A stretch of DNA of 64,000 nucleotides, taken from an uncultured Corynebacterium sp. Its GTDB lineage: Bacteria; Actinomycetota; Actinomycetes; Mycobacteriales; Mycobacteriaceae. The stretch covers positions 68,507 to 132,506 of the forward strand of contig NZ_CAMQAZ010000003.1 of assembly GCF_946998835.1 (NCBI RefSeq). The letters run 5' to 3'. Below, piece after piece: positions 8,757 through 16,818 of the stretch; the first letter of the stretch is position 1, and the number at the start of each line of letters is the position of its first letter. The notes under the pieces were generated by a model that was not told the origin of the DNA, made no database searches, and saw only the letters and a list, made by a program, of their open reading frames with translations. A program made the translations under genes and the position numbers.

Positions 8757-8801
8757 CTGTGACAACCAGGAGAATTATTAGGAGAAACGGGGAACTGAAC
8801 G

Positions 8802-9227
8802 ATGGACGAATTTTCTTTATTGCAGTACTTTTCCGAACAGCCTCCGTCCGATGGCGGGTTGGGGAACCAGTCGCTCGGCACGCCGTGCGGGTTGGAGGCA
8901 GCGACGCCGATTGATGGGCAGTCGGTGGGCGGCGAGGGCGCTGGGCTGGTCGTGGAGGTCGACGGACAGCTCTATGACCTCGGTGATGACGAGGGGTCAA
9001 TCACGCTTGCCGACGATTCCGGGTTGTCAATCTATTCGGATTTGGACGGTGACGGCACGGTGGATCACGTTACGACGGTCCGTTTTGACGGCACCTGGGA
9101 ATCATGGAGCAGTGATGATGTGAAGGCTGTTGACAGGACGGAAGAATCGACGGGGGAAGCTGAGTCATCTGCGGGGAAGTGGGATGCGTACTCATGGGAG
9201 CAATCCGCGCGAGGGAATTGGAACTAA
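8802..9227 (+). CDS. Hypothetical protein with Asp-rich repeat (DUF6802-like)
   Basis: A 141-residue acidic protein. The central part, SDLDGDGTVDHVTTVRFDG, is a calcium-loop-like DxDGDG motif, as in corynebacterial proteins annotated DUF6802; the family assignment is from memory and tentative. No signal peptide or membrane helix is visible. It lies 45 bp after the membrane protein gene, likely the same transcript, and ends about 300 bp before pckG. Confidence 0.65.
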   Translation: MDEFSLLQYFSEQPPSDGGLGNQSLGTPCGLEAATPIDGQSVGGEGAGLVVEVDGQLYDLGDDEGSITLADDSGLSIYSDLDGDGTVDHVTTVRFDGTWESWSSDDVKAVDRTEESTGEAESSAGKWDAYSWEQSARGNWN

Positions 9228-9525
9228 CGACTTTGGAAACATTGCTCGCGGGGGTATCTGTGTTCTCGTTGCTTACAAATGGGGGTAACTGTTGCCGGCC
9301 GATTAATGGTTGTGGATTTGTGTGGTGAGGCTGGCCTCATTTGCTGGTTGTAGCCGTAAATGAACAGGTCGCGATAATGGGGCGGGCGAAAAATTTTGTC
9401 GTAAACCCGTGAGAAAACCGCTCGAAAATGGTGGAGCAGGTTGATTGCCGATTTGGGGACCGGCAACTTTCAGTAACCCCCGGTAGTCTTAAATCAAGAC
9501 GCGAATCAATGAGTCAGGAGAACTG
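9228..9525 (+). promoter_or_regulatory. pckG upstream region
   Basis: This ~300-bp gap carries no credible gene. A ribosome-binding site (AGGAGA, 9517-9522) precedes the pckG ATG. AT-rich tracts such as AAAAATTTTGTCGTAAA (9389-9405) are candidate regulator sites, since pck in corynebacteria is under carbon-source control, but no defined operator could be assigned. Confidence 0.35.
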
Positions 9526-11361
9526 ATGTCCGCACCTTCTATTCCTGGTCTCGAGGGCCAGGCCCCGACCGAGAACGCCGAACTGCTGCGCTGGATTGCT
9601 GAGGTCGCAGAACTGACCCAGCCAGACAAGGTTGTCTTTGCTGATGGCTCGGAAGAAGAGTGGAACCGCCTTACCCAGGACTTGGTTGATAAGGGAACTC
9701 TTATCAAGCTGAATGAGGAAAAGCGCCCGAACTCTTTCCTTGCCCGCTCGAACCCGAAGGACGTTGCTCGTGTGGAGTCCCGCACGTTCATCGCTTCCGA
9801 AAAGGAAGAGGACGCTGGTCCGACCAACAACTGGGCGGATCCGGTCGAGCTGAAGAAGGAAATGACCGAGCACTACCGCGGTTCCATGAAGGGCCGCACC
9901 ATGTTCGTCGTTCCGTTCTGCATGGGCCCGATCACCGACCCGGAGCCGAAGCTGGGTGTTCAGCTGACCGACTCGGAGTACGTGGTTCTCTCCATGCGAA
10001 TCATGACCCGCATGGGTCAGGAGGCCCTGGACAAGATTGGTCCGGACGGCGACTTCGTCCACGCACTGCACTCTGTTGGTGCTCCGCTGGAGGAGGGCCA
10101 GGAGGACGTTGCATGGCCGTGCAACGATGAGAAGTACATCACCCAGTTCCCGGAGACCAAGGAGATTTGGTCCTACGGTTCCGGTTACGGCGGAAACGCC
10201 ATCCTGGCCAAGAAGTGCTACGCACTGCGTATCGCTTCGGTTATGGGTAAGGAAGAGGGCTGGATGGCTGAGCACATGCTCATCCTGAAGCTCACCAACC
10301 CGGAGGGCAAGGCCTACCACATCGCCGCTGCATTCCCGTCCGCTTGTGGTAAGACCAACCTGGCTATGCTGACCCCGACCATCGAGGGCTGGAAGGCCGA
10401 GGTCGTCGGTGACGACATCGCATGGCTGAAGTTCGGTGAGGACGGCCGCCTGTACGCCGTCAACCCGGAGAACGGCTTCTTCGGTGTTGCACCGGGCACC
10501 AACTACTCCTCCAACCCGAACGCCATGAAGACCATGGAGGCCGGTAACACCCTGTTCACCAACGTCGCACTGACCGACGATGGCGATGTCTGGTGGGAAG
10601 GCATGGAAGGCAAGCCGGATCACCTCATTGACTGGAAGGGCAATGACTGGACTCCGGACTCCGACGAGCTGTCCTCGCACCCGAACTCCCGTTACTGCAC
10701 CCCGATTTCGCAGTGCCCGGTTGCTGCACCGGAGTACGACGATCCCGCTGGTGTCCCGATTGACGCCATCCTGTTCGGTGGCCGTCGCCCGGACACCGTG
10801 CCGCTGGTAACCCAGGCTCTGTCCTGGAACCACGCAACCTTCATCGGTGCAACCCTGGCTTCCGGCCAGACCGCTGCTTCCGCTGAGGCTAAGGTTGGCT
10901 CCCTGCGCCACGACCCGATGGCAATGCTGCCGTTCATCGGCTACAACGTCGGTGACTACCTGCAGCACTGGGTCGACATGGGCGTCAAGGGCGGCGACAA
11001 GATGCCAGAGGTCTTCCTGGTTAACTGGTTCCGCCGTGGTGCGGATGGTCGCTTCCTGTGGCCGGGCTTCGGCGACAACGCCCGCGTCCTTAAGTGGATC
11101 ATCGACCGCATTGAGGGCCGCGTTGGTGCCAAGGAGACCGTCGTTGGCCACACCGCAAAGGCAGAGGACCTGGACCTGACCGGTCTGGACATCGACTTTG
11201 AAGATGTCAAGGAAGCCCTGAAGGCACCGGCTGCTAAGTGGCAGGGTGACCTGCCGGACAACGAGGAGTGGCTGAAGTTCCTCGGCGACCGCGTTCCGCA
11301 GGAAGTCTGGGACGAGTTCGAGGCTCTGAAGGCTCGTATCGAGAAGAGCCTGCAGGACTAA
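9526..11361 (+). CDS. pckG: Phosphoenolpyruvate carboxykinase (GTP)
   Basis: PckG converts oxaloacetate plus GTP to phosphoenolpyruvate, CO2 and GDP, the first committed step of gluconeogenesis. The 611-residue length and the GTP-enzyme P-loop FPSACGKTNLAML (about residues 270-282) identify the GTP rather than ATP class. SSNPNAMKTM and NWFRRGADGRFLWPGFGDN are further conserved blocks. Codon use is strongly biased (CTG, GGT, AAG), suggesting high expression. A perfect hairpin follows the gene, so it is probably monocistronic. Confidence 0.98.
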   Translation: MSAPSIPGLEGQAPTENAELLRWIAEVAELTQPDKVVFADGSEEEWNRLTQDLVDKGTLIKLNEEKRPNSFLARSNPKDVARVESRTFIASEKEEDAGPTNNWADPVELKKEMTEHYRGSMKGRTMFVVPFCMGPITDPEPKLGVQLTDSEYVVLSMRIMTRMGQEALDKIGPDGDFVHALHSVGAPLEEGQEDVAWPCNDEKYITQFPETKEIWSYGSGYGGNAILAKKCYALRIASVMGKEEGWMAEHMLILKLTNPEGKAYHIAAAFPSACGKTNLAMLTPTIEGWKAEVVGDDIAWLKFGEDGRLYAVNPENGFFGVAPGTNYSSNPNAMKTMEAGNTLFTNVALTDDGDVWWEGMEGKPDHLIDWKGNDWTPDSDELSSHPNSRYCTPISQCPVAAPEYDDPAGVPIDAILFGGRRPDTVPLVTQALSWNHATFIGATLASGQTAASAEAKVGSLRHDPMAMLPFIGYNVGDYLQHWVDMGVKGGDKMPEVFLVNWFRRGADGRFLWPGFGDNARVLKWIIDRIEGRVGAKETVVGHTAKAEDLDLTGLDIDFEDVKEALKAPAAKWQGDLPDNEEWLKFLGDRVPQEVWDEFEALKARIEKSLQD

Positions 11362-11410
11362 GAGTCCGCTAGCTAGCTAGCTTTGCTAGATGCTGAAAGC
11401 TAGAACTTGG

Positions 11411-11453
11411 AACCACCCCCTTGCTGCCCGAAGTGGCTGGCAAGGGGGTGGTT
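11411..11453 (+). terminator. Hairpin terminator after pckG
   Basis: A perfect 14-bp stem (AACCACCCCCTTGC, 11411-11424, with its complement at 11440-11453) and a 15-nt loop lie 50 bp after the pckG stop. Only a weak T-tract follows. Confidence 0.75.
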
Positions 11454-11484
11454 TGCGCAATTTGACGACGAAGGGTGACACGCA

Positions 11485-11958
11485 ATGCAATTGACGCTTT
11501 TCTCTGACTTAAGCCTGCGTGTCATCACTTTGATGGCGATGGGGGAGCCGGGGCGAAAGTACACCGCCGCCGAGGTGGCGGAGTCCCTCAATGCGTCTCG
11601 CGCGCATGTCTCTAAGGTCGTCTCGAGGCTCGTTGAGCTGGACTTCCTGGATGCGGTGAAGGGCCGCAACGGCGGCATCTATTTGCGCGAGTCGGCTACG
11701 GAGAAGTCCGTCGGCAAGCTGTTGCGCACCCTGGAAAATAATGAGGTCGTCGATTGCGTCGGCACTGACTGCCCGCTGCTGCCGACGTGCCTGTTGCGTG
11801 GCAAGCTAGCGGTTGCGCAGGAGGCGTTTTTCGCCTCGCTGGATTCGGTGTTGATTGCGGATCTCATTCCGCCAAAATCGGCTAATGGTGCGGATGCCAA
11901 TCTCCCCGAGGGAGGCAGTCCGACCGAGGAAACCCAGCTCAATATTCGTCCGGTTTAG
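11485..11958 (+). CDS. nsrR: Rrf2-family Fe-S transcriptional regulator, NsrR-like
   Basis: A 157-residue Rrf2 protein with an N-terminal winged helix (MQLTLFSDLSLRVITLMAM; recognition region RAHVSKVVSRL) and three cysteines at about residues 91, 96 and 102 (CVGTDCPLLPTC). That spacing matches NsrR, whose Fe-S cluster senses nitric oxide. The next gene is hmp, the classic NsrR target, so this is most likely its repressor. It could also be another Rrf2 sensor such as IscR, but there are no isc/suf genes nearby. Confidence 0.88.
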   Translation: MQLTLFSDLSLRVITLMAMGEPGRKYTAAEVAESLNASRAHVSKVVSRLVELDFLDAVKGRNGGIYLRESATEKSVGKLLRTLENNEVVDCVGTDCPLLPTCLLRGKLAVAQEAFFASLDSVLIADLIPPKSANGADANLPEGGSPTEETQLNIRPV

Positions 11959-12132
11959 CTGCAGAGGGCGGAAAGCTGGTCTCGGGCCGGTTTTGCGCTG
12001 AGATCGCTAAGAACTGTGCCGTCGAAATTTTCTGGTGAATTTTTCGGTATCGCCATTTGTGCAGTTCAAGACGGGTAAAACTCAACCGCAAAGAGTAGTT
12101 ATGGACACCATTGGGAAATAATACGCAAACAG

Positions 12133-12150
12133 AATGCGCAATATGGTGTT
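12133..12150. promoter_or_regulatory. Candidate NsrR operator upstream of hmp
   Basis: AATGCGCAATATGGTGTT is an imperfect 18-bp inverted repeat with an AT-rich centre, ending 11 bp before the hmp start. Position and form suit an NsrR-type site, but the match is partial. Confidence 0.3.
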
Positions 12151-12161
12151 ATTGTGAAGTC

Positions 12162-13358
12162 ATGCCAAACCTGAATGTTAACAAGAACGGCCTGACTCCA
12201 GAGCAGGCTGAAATCGTCACTCAAACCCTGCCCGTCGTCGGTGCCAACATCGAAAAAATTACGCCGAACTTCTACAACCGGATGTTCGCAGCACATCCTG
12301 AGCTCATTGCCGATACCTTCAACCGTGGCAACCAGAAGCAGGGTGCTCAGCAGAAGGCACTGGCAGCATCCGTCGCTACCTTCGCAGCTACCCTGGTCGA
12401 CCCAGACGCTCCTGCCCCGGAAGAACTGCTTTCCCGCATCGGCCACAAGCACATTTCCGTTGGCATCAAGCCAGAACAGTACCCAATCGTGCACAAGCAC
12501 CTCTTCGATGCCATCGAGGAAATCCTCACCCCAGAGGTCTTTCAGGGAGCTGTCCGCGACGCATGGGATGCCGTCTACCTGGAGATGCAGCGTGTTCTCA
12601 TCGACTTCGAGAAGGGGCTCTATGACGACCTCGGTGTCGAAGCAGGTGATGTCTTCCGCGCCGCTCACGTCGTCTCTCGTGAAGAGCGCGGTGATGATGT
12701 CGCAGTATTCTCCGTCAAGCTTGACGACGAAACCCCAGTTTCCTACCTCCCGGGACAGTACATCTCTGTACGCCAGACCATGCCGGACGGCGCCGGCCAG
12801 CTACGTCAATACTCCCTAGTCGGCGGCGAGGAAGGTGTTCTGACTTTCGCAGTCCGGCGTGTCGATGCCTCTGAGAATCTGCCAGCAGGTGAGGTTTCCA
12901 CACAGCTGTGGGAAAAGGTGCAGCCGGGCGATGCCATTGAAATCTCTCTGCCTGCAGGCGATCTGGTGCTGGACACTAAGTCCGACAATCCGGTGGTACT
13001 TATTTCCGCAGGTATTGGCGCCACACCCATGATTGGCATGCTGGATGCCCTGGTGGCAGCCGACTCCAAGCGTGATGTTGTCGTCCTCCACGCGGACCGC
13101 GCAGAAACCGCAGATGCTCTGCGAGCAGAGCGTGACAATGCAATCGCCGCGCTCGCCAATGCTCGCCAGCAGGTGTGGTACGAGCCGGAGCTGATGGATT
13201 TGACCGATATTGACCTGCCGGAGGGGGCGCAGTACTACCTCTGCGGAGGAAACGGCTTCCTACAGGCCATTCGCCAGCAGCTCGCCGATCGCGGTGTTGC
13301 TCGCGATAACGTTCACTTCGAGCTGTTCAGTCCGAACGATTGGCTGCTAGACGCTTAA
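12162..13358 (+). CDS. hmp: Flavohemoglobin, nitric oxide dioxygenase
   Basis: Hmp oxidises NO to nitrate using O2 and NAD(P)H. The first ~140 residues are the globin domain, with the proximal-His region IGHKHISVGIKPEQY. Then come the FAD domain (RQYSL, about residues 213-217) and the NAD domain (ISAGIGATPMIGML, then YYLCGGNGFLQAIRQQL). The start at ATG 12162 (MPNLNVNKNGLT) gives 398 residues, the family norm; an upstream in-frame start at 12111 would add a non-conserved tail. It follows nsrR by ~200 bp with its own promoter region. Confidence 0.96.
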   Translation: MPNLNVNKNGLTPEQAEIVTQTLPVVGANIEKITPNFYNRMFAAHPELIADTFNRGNQKQGAQQKALAASVATFAATLVDPDAPAPEELLSRIGHKHISVGIKPEQYPIVHKHLFDAIEEILTPEVFQGAVRDAWDAVYLEMQRVLIDFEKGLYDDLGVEAGDVFRAAHVVSREERGDDVAVFSVKLDDETPVSYLPGQYISVRQTMPDGAGQLRQYSLVGGEEGVLTFAVRRVDASENLPAGEVSTQLWEKVQPGDAIEISLPAGDLVLDTKSDNPVVLISAGIGATPMIGMLDALVAADSKRDVVVLHADRAETADALRAERDNAIAALANARQQVWYEPELMDLTDIDLPEGAQYYLCGGNGFLQAIRQQLADRGVARDNVHFELFSPNDWLLDA

Positions 13359-13407
13359 TGCCGCAACCGCGCCGTCGTCATAAAAGCCATCGCCACAAAT
13401 AAAGCCG

Positions 13408-13444
13408 AATGACCAGTCGCGATATATGTTCGGGGCTGGTCATT
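13408..13444. terminator. Hairpin between convergent hmp and nitronate monooxygenase genes
   Basis: AATGACCAG (13408-13416) pairs with CTGGTCATT (13436-13444) across a 19-nt loop. The position between two converging genes suits a bidirectional terminator; the U-tracts are weak. Confidence 0.5.
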
Positions 13445-13473
13445 GTGCTGTTTGTAGCTTCGGTGGCTTCGTA

Positions 13474-14580
13474 TTACTCGGCTGAGCCGGAAAGCTCCGC
13501 AACAACATCGCCTGCAGTTTGGTTCTCGCACTGCGCAAACGCGATACCTGCCCACAAATTGAGATACTCCGGATCACCGGCCTTATTCGCCGCGCCGCGA
13601 ATCGGCGTGGTCAAGTAGTGCAGTTGCGGGTAAAGCTCCGGCGCGACCCTAGAAAACTCCCGGGTAAACGTGTTCTCGATGGCACGCGCTGGCTTGCCAG
13701 AAAAGGCATGAGTCAAAACGGTGTCACGCCCCACCAAATCACGCAGTGCCCGTCGGTGCGTCTCCTTCGTACCCGCCTCCGCGCTGGTGAGGAACCGTGT
13801 GCCAACTTGCACAGCCACCGCGCCGGCTTCCATAAGCTTGACGACGTCCTCTCGGTTACCCACCCCACCAGCGGCGATGATAGGTACATCGGTAACTGCA
13901 CATGCTTCGGTGACTGCTTGGGCAAGCTCTTCTACAGAGGCCCCAATGCTGTCGGACGAATCCTGCCCCTTCACAAACGCGCGGTGCCCACCCGCAGCTA
14001 GTCCCTGCAGAACAATGCGATTAGCGCCAGCCTCCGCAGCTGCCCGCACACCCTCAATTGAGGTCGCATTCAGTACCACTTTGCGGCCAGACTCCTTTAC
14101 CTGAGCAATGATTTCTTTATCCGGGTAGCCAAAGGTGAAGGAGACGAACTTCAGCGCATCGGGATTAGGCAGAAAATTATCAGCAAGAATTGCCTCGACT
14201 TTCGCCGAGAAGTAGTCATCTGACCAGGTCGGAGTGTCAGGCAAGTCGGCCTCGAAGTGGGCAGCAACCGGCTTTAAGCGGTCACGAAACGCGGTCCACT
14301 GTGCAAGCTCCTCCTCTGAGGTCCCGCCTCCGGTGCCGTTGGCGTTGGGACAGAAGAGGTTGATGCCGAAACCTTTGCCGTCGTCAAGCAGCGCGCAAGT
14401 CTGCCGCGCCTGTTCAGTGAGCTTTTCGACAGTGAGATAGCCGGCGGCAAGGGTGCCAACCCCGCCAGCATTGGAAACGGCAGCGACGAGTTCGGGCGTG
14501 GATGGGCCACCGGCCATCGGCGCCAAAATGATTGATGAGCGTCGTAGGTTTTCGGGTGATTGCGAGGTTGTGCTGCTCAT
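13474..14580 (-). CDS. NAD(P)H-dependent flavin oxidoreductase, nitronate monooxygenase-like
   Basis: A 368-residue TIM-barrel FMN protein of the nitronate monooxygenase/2-nitropropane dioxygenase family. Diagnostic parts are ILAPMAGGPSTPELVAAVSNAGGVGTLAAGY at the N-terminus, GANRIVLQGLAAGGHR near the middle (FMN-binding and the catalytic-His loop), VPIIAAGGVGNREDV and AVAVQVGTRFL. Such enzymes oxidise alkyl nitronates such as propionate 3-nitronate. It converges on hmp, so the NO/nitro theme may be shared or coincidental. It is transcribed alone. Confidence 0.88.
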   Translation of the reverse strand: MSSTTSQSPENLRRSSIILAPMAGGPSTPELVAAVSNAGGVGTLAAGYLTVEKLTEQARQTCALLDDGKGFGINLFCPNANGTGGGTSEEELAQWTAFRDRLKPVAAHFEADLPDTPTWSDDYFSAKVEAILADNFLPNPDALKFVSFTFGYPDKEIIAQVKESGRKVVLNATSIEGVRAAAEAGANRIVLQGLAAGGHRAFVKGQDSSDSIGASVEELAQAVTEACAVTDVPIIAAGGVGNREDVVKLMEAGAVAVQVGTRFLTSAEAGTKETHRRALRDLVGRDTVLTHAFSGKPARAIENTFTREFSRVAPELYPQLHYLTTPIRGAANKAGDPEYLNLWAGIAFAQCENQTAGDVVAELSGSAE

Positions 14581-14691
14581 AGGGCGAGAGTAACACTAAG
14601 GCCGGATTCCCCGCGTGGGAGAACCCGGCCAATGCCGACGAACGGCGTTCGAACGACACCGACTAGCGATGCCGCGCTATCGCCTCAAGAA

Positions 14692-16431
14692 CTACTTATT
14701 GTCCTCCGGCGGATCCAACGGCATACCCTGGCCGGCGCGGTAGAACGGAATGTCCTGCGGTGCCAGCGGGGTCTTGCCGGCGATCAGGTCAGCGGCCTTC
14801 TCGGCAATCATCATGGTCGGCGCGTAGATATTGCCGTTGGTGATGCCCGGCATGACCGAAGCGTCAACCACGTAGAGGCCTTCGGTGCCGTGGACCTGCA
14901 TGGTCTCCGGATCGACTACGGCCATCTCGTCGGAGGCCGGGCCCATCTTGCAGGTGCAGGATGGGTGCAGTGCGGTCTCGGCATCCTTGCGGACCCACTC
15001 GAGAATTTCCTCGTCGGTCTGCACATCCGCGCCTGGGGAAATCTCGCCGTCGGTGTACTCCTTCATGGCCGGGGTATCCAGCAGCTTACGGGAGACCTTC
15101 ACGGCCTCTACCCATTCACGGCGGTCCTGGTCGGTGGACAGGTAATTGAACAGAATCGACGGCTTGACCTTGATGTCCGAGGACTTGATGTGGACATGGC
15201 CACGGGCGTCCGAGTACATCGGGCCAACGTGGAACTGGAAACCGTGGGGGCTATCGATCTTCGTGCCGTCGTAACGCATGGCCAGCGGCAGGAAGTGGAA
15301 CATCAAGTTCGGGTAGGGCTCGTCGTCGTTGGAGCGTGCGAAACCGCCGCCCTCGAAGTGCGACGTCGCCACCGGGCCCTTGTGGGTGAGCATCCACCAC
15401 AGACCGATGAACGGCCAACGCCACTTCTCCAGGTACGGCTGCGAGGAGACCGGCTGGGTGGCGTTGTACTGGATGTAGACCTCCAGGTGGTCCTGTAGGT
15501 TCTCGCCGACGCCAGGCAAGTGCTTGACGACGTTCACACCGGCAGCATTCAAGATCTTCTCATCGCCAACGCCGGAGACCTCGAGCAACTGCGGAGAGTT
15601 GAAAGCGCCACCGCAGAGGATGACCTTGTCTGCTCGCACCTGGCGTGTGCGGCCCTTCCAGGTGTACTCAACGCCGACGGCCTTGGTGCCCTCGAAGAGG
15701 ATACGGGTGGCTTCTGCGCGGGTGCGGAGCTCCAGGTTTGGACGCTGCAGGGCTGGGTGGAGGTATGCGCGGGAAGCGGAGAGGCGACGGCCCTTGTCGA
15801 TGTTCGCGTCGAAGGGGCCGAAACCTTCCTGGCGGTAGCCGTTGACGTCCGGGGTGTAGTTGTAGCCAGCCTGCTGCACAGACCGGAAGAAAGCCTTGAA
15901 CAGCGGGGAGTCGGCCGGACCACGCTTCATGCGCAGCGGGCCGTCGTGGCCACGACGCGGATCGTCCTTGTCGGAGCCGAGTGCATTTTCCATGCGCTTG
16001 AAGTACGGCAGGACGTGGTTCCAGCCCCAGTTCTCCAGGCCCTTGGTGTCGCCCCACTTGTCGTAGTCCATCGGGTTGCCGCGCTGGTAAATCTGGCCGT
16101 TGATGGAGGACGAACCGCCGACGACCTTGCCGCGAGCGTGGTAGATGCGGCGGCCGTTCATCTCCGGTTCCGGCTCGGACTCGTACTGCCAGTCGTAGTA
16201 CTTGTTCCCGATCGGGAAGGAGAATGCCGAAGGCATGTGAATGTAGAGGTCCCAGAGGGAGTCCATACGGCCGGCCTCGAGCACGAGCACCTGCTGGGTG
16301 TGGTCTGCGGACAGTCGGTTGGCCAGCACGGAGCCGGCCGAACCAGCGCCAACGATGACGACATCGCGGTGTTCGACCGATGTGGTGCCATTCTTTTTAC
16401 CGAAGTTGAAGACAGCCGGGAAAGCTCCCAT
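14692..16431 (-). CDS. betA: Choline dehydrogenase (GMC oxidoreductase)
   Basis: BetA oxidises choline to betaine aldehyde. The 579-residue protein has the FAD motif VVIVGAGSAGSVLANRLS (~residue 24), the GMC signature GKVVGGSSSINGQIYQRG, and a C-terminal LHPSCTCKMG block with the active-site region. Compared with E. coli BetA it has ~20 extra N-terminal residues. It is divergent from betT-betB, sharing a 387-bp control region, which supports choline rather than another alcohol as substrate. Confidence 0.92.
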   Translation of the reverse strand: MGAFPAVFNFGKKNGTTSVEHRDVVIVGAGSAGSVLANRLSADHTQQVLVLEAGRMDSLWDLYIHMPSAFSFPIGNKYYDWQYESEPEPEMNGRRIYHARGKVVGGSSSINGQIYQRGNPMDYDKWGDTKGLENWGWNHVLPYFKRMENALGSDKDDPRRGHDGPLRMKRGPADSPLFKAFFRSVQQAGYNYTPDVNGYRQEGFGPFDANIDKGRRLSASRAYLHPALQRPNLELRTRAEATRILFEGTKAVGVEYTWKGRTRQVRADKVILCGGAFNSPQLLEVSGVGDEKILNAAGVNVVKHLPGVGENLQDHLEVYIQYNATQPVSSQPYLEKWRWPFIGLWWMLTHKGPVATSHFEGGGFARSNDDEPYPNLMFHFLPLAMRYDGTKIDSPHGFQFHVGPMYSDARGHVHIKSSDIKVKPSILFNYLSTDQDRREWVEAVKVSRKLLDTPAMKEYTDGEISPGADVQTDEEILEWVRKDAETALHPSCTCKMGPASDEMAVVDPETMQVHGTEGLYVVDASVMPGITNGNIYAPTMMIAEKAADLIAGKTPLAPQDIPFYRAGQGMPLDPPEDNK

Positions 16432-16818
16432 GTTCTGGTGTACCTCCGTAGGTTGTTGTGCCGATGTGTATCGGATGATTTTGAGGGCGTGCGAGAAAGC
16501 TCTTGGGGTACTTCCCTTGAGCCTGTTTGCGCTCTTGGGTTGATTTCCCTTGAGCGCATTTAGAGTTAACCCCTATATGTCAGCTTCAAGAAAGGTAGCT
16601 AAGAGCTGTATCTCAAATACCCTTGCCCTATTCAGGATTGCACACAATTGGCATTCAATGCCACTTAGAACGATTTTTGCGGCTTTGAAAAACAGTCATA
16701 TGTGCAGGTGGGGATCTAATAGATGGGAGAGGAAATGCTTCATGGCCAGCCTTTACGGTTTGAGGGATTATGCAAACTGGGTATGCTGAACTAGTTCCCG
16801 AATCTGAAGGATTTTCCT
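16432..16818. promoter_or_regulatory. betA-betT divergent control region with palindromes
   Basis: No credible gene lies in these 387 bp. Three features stand out: TTCCCTTGAGC repeated directly at 16512-16522 and 16545-16555; an imperfect 29-bp palindrome, GCGCTC...GAGCGC, at 16529-16557; and the exact 15-bp palindrome TGGCATTCAATGCCA at 16649-16663. They are candidate operators for choline-responsive control. No BetI-type repressor gene is present in the window. Confidence 0.5.

Noticed and set aside
9514..11151. A 545-codon open frame on the minus strand across pckG
   Set aside because: It is antisense to a certain gene with strong codon bias, which creates long mirror frames; the translation resembles no protein.
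16550..16789. A 79-codon frame in the betA-betT control region
   Set aside because: Atypical composition, no ribosome-binding site and no known family; the region is better explained as regulatory DNA.
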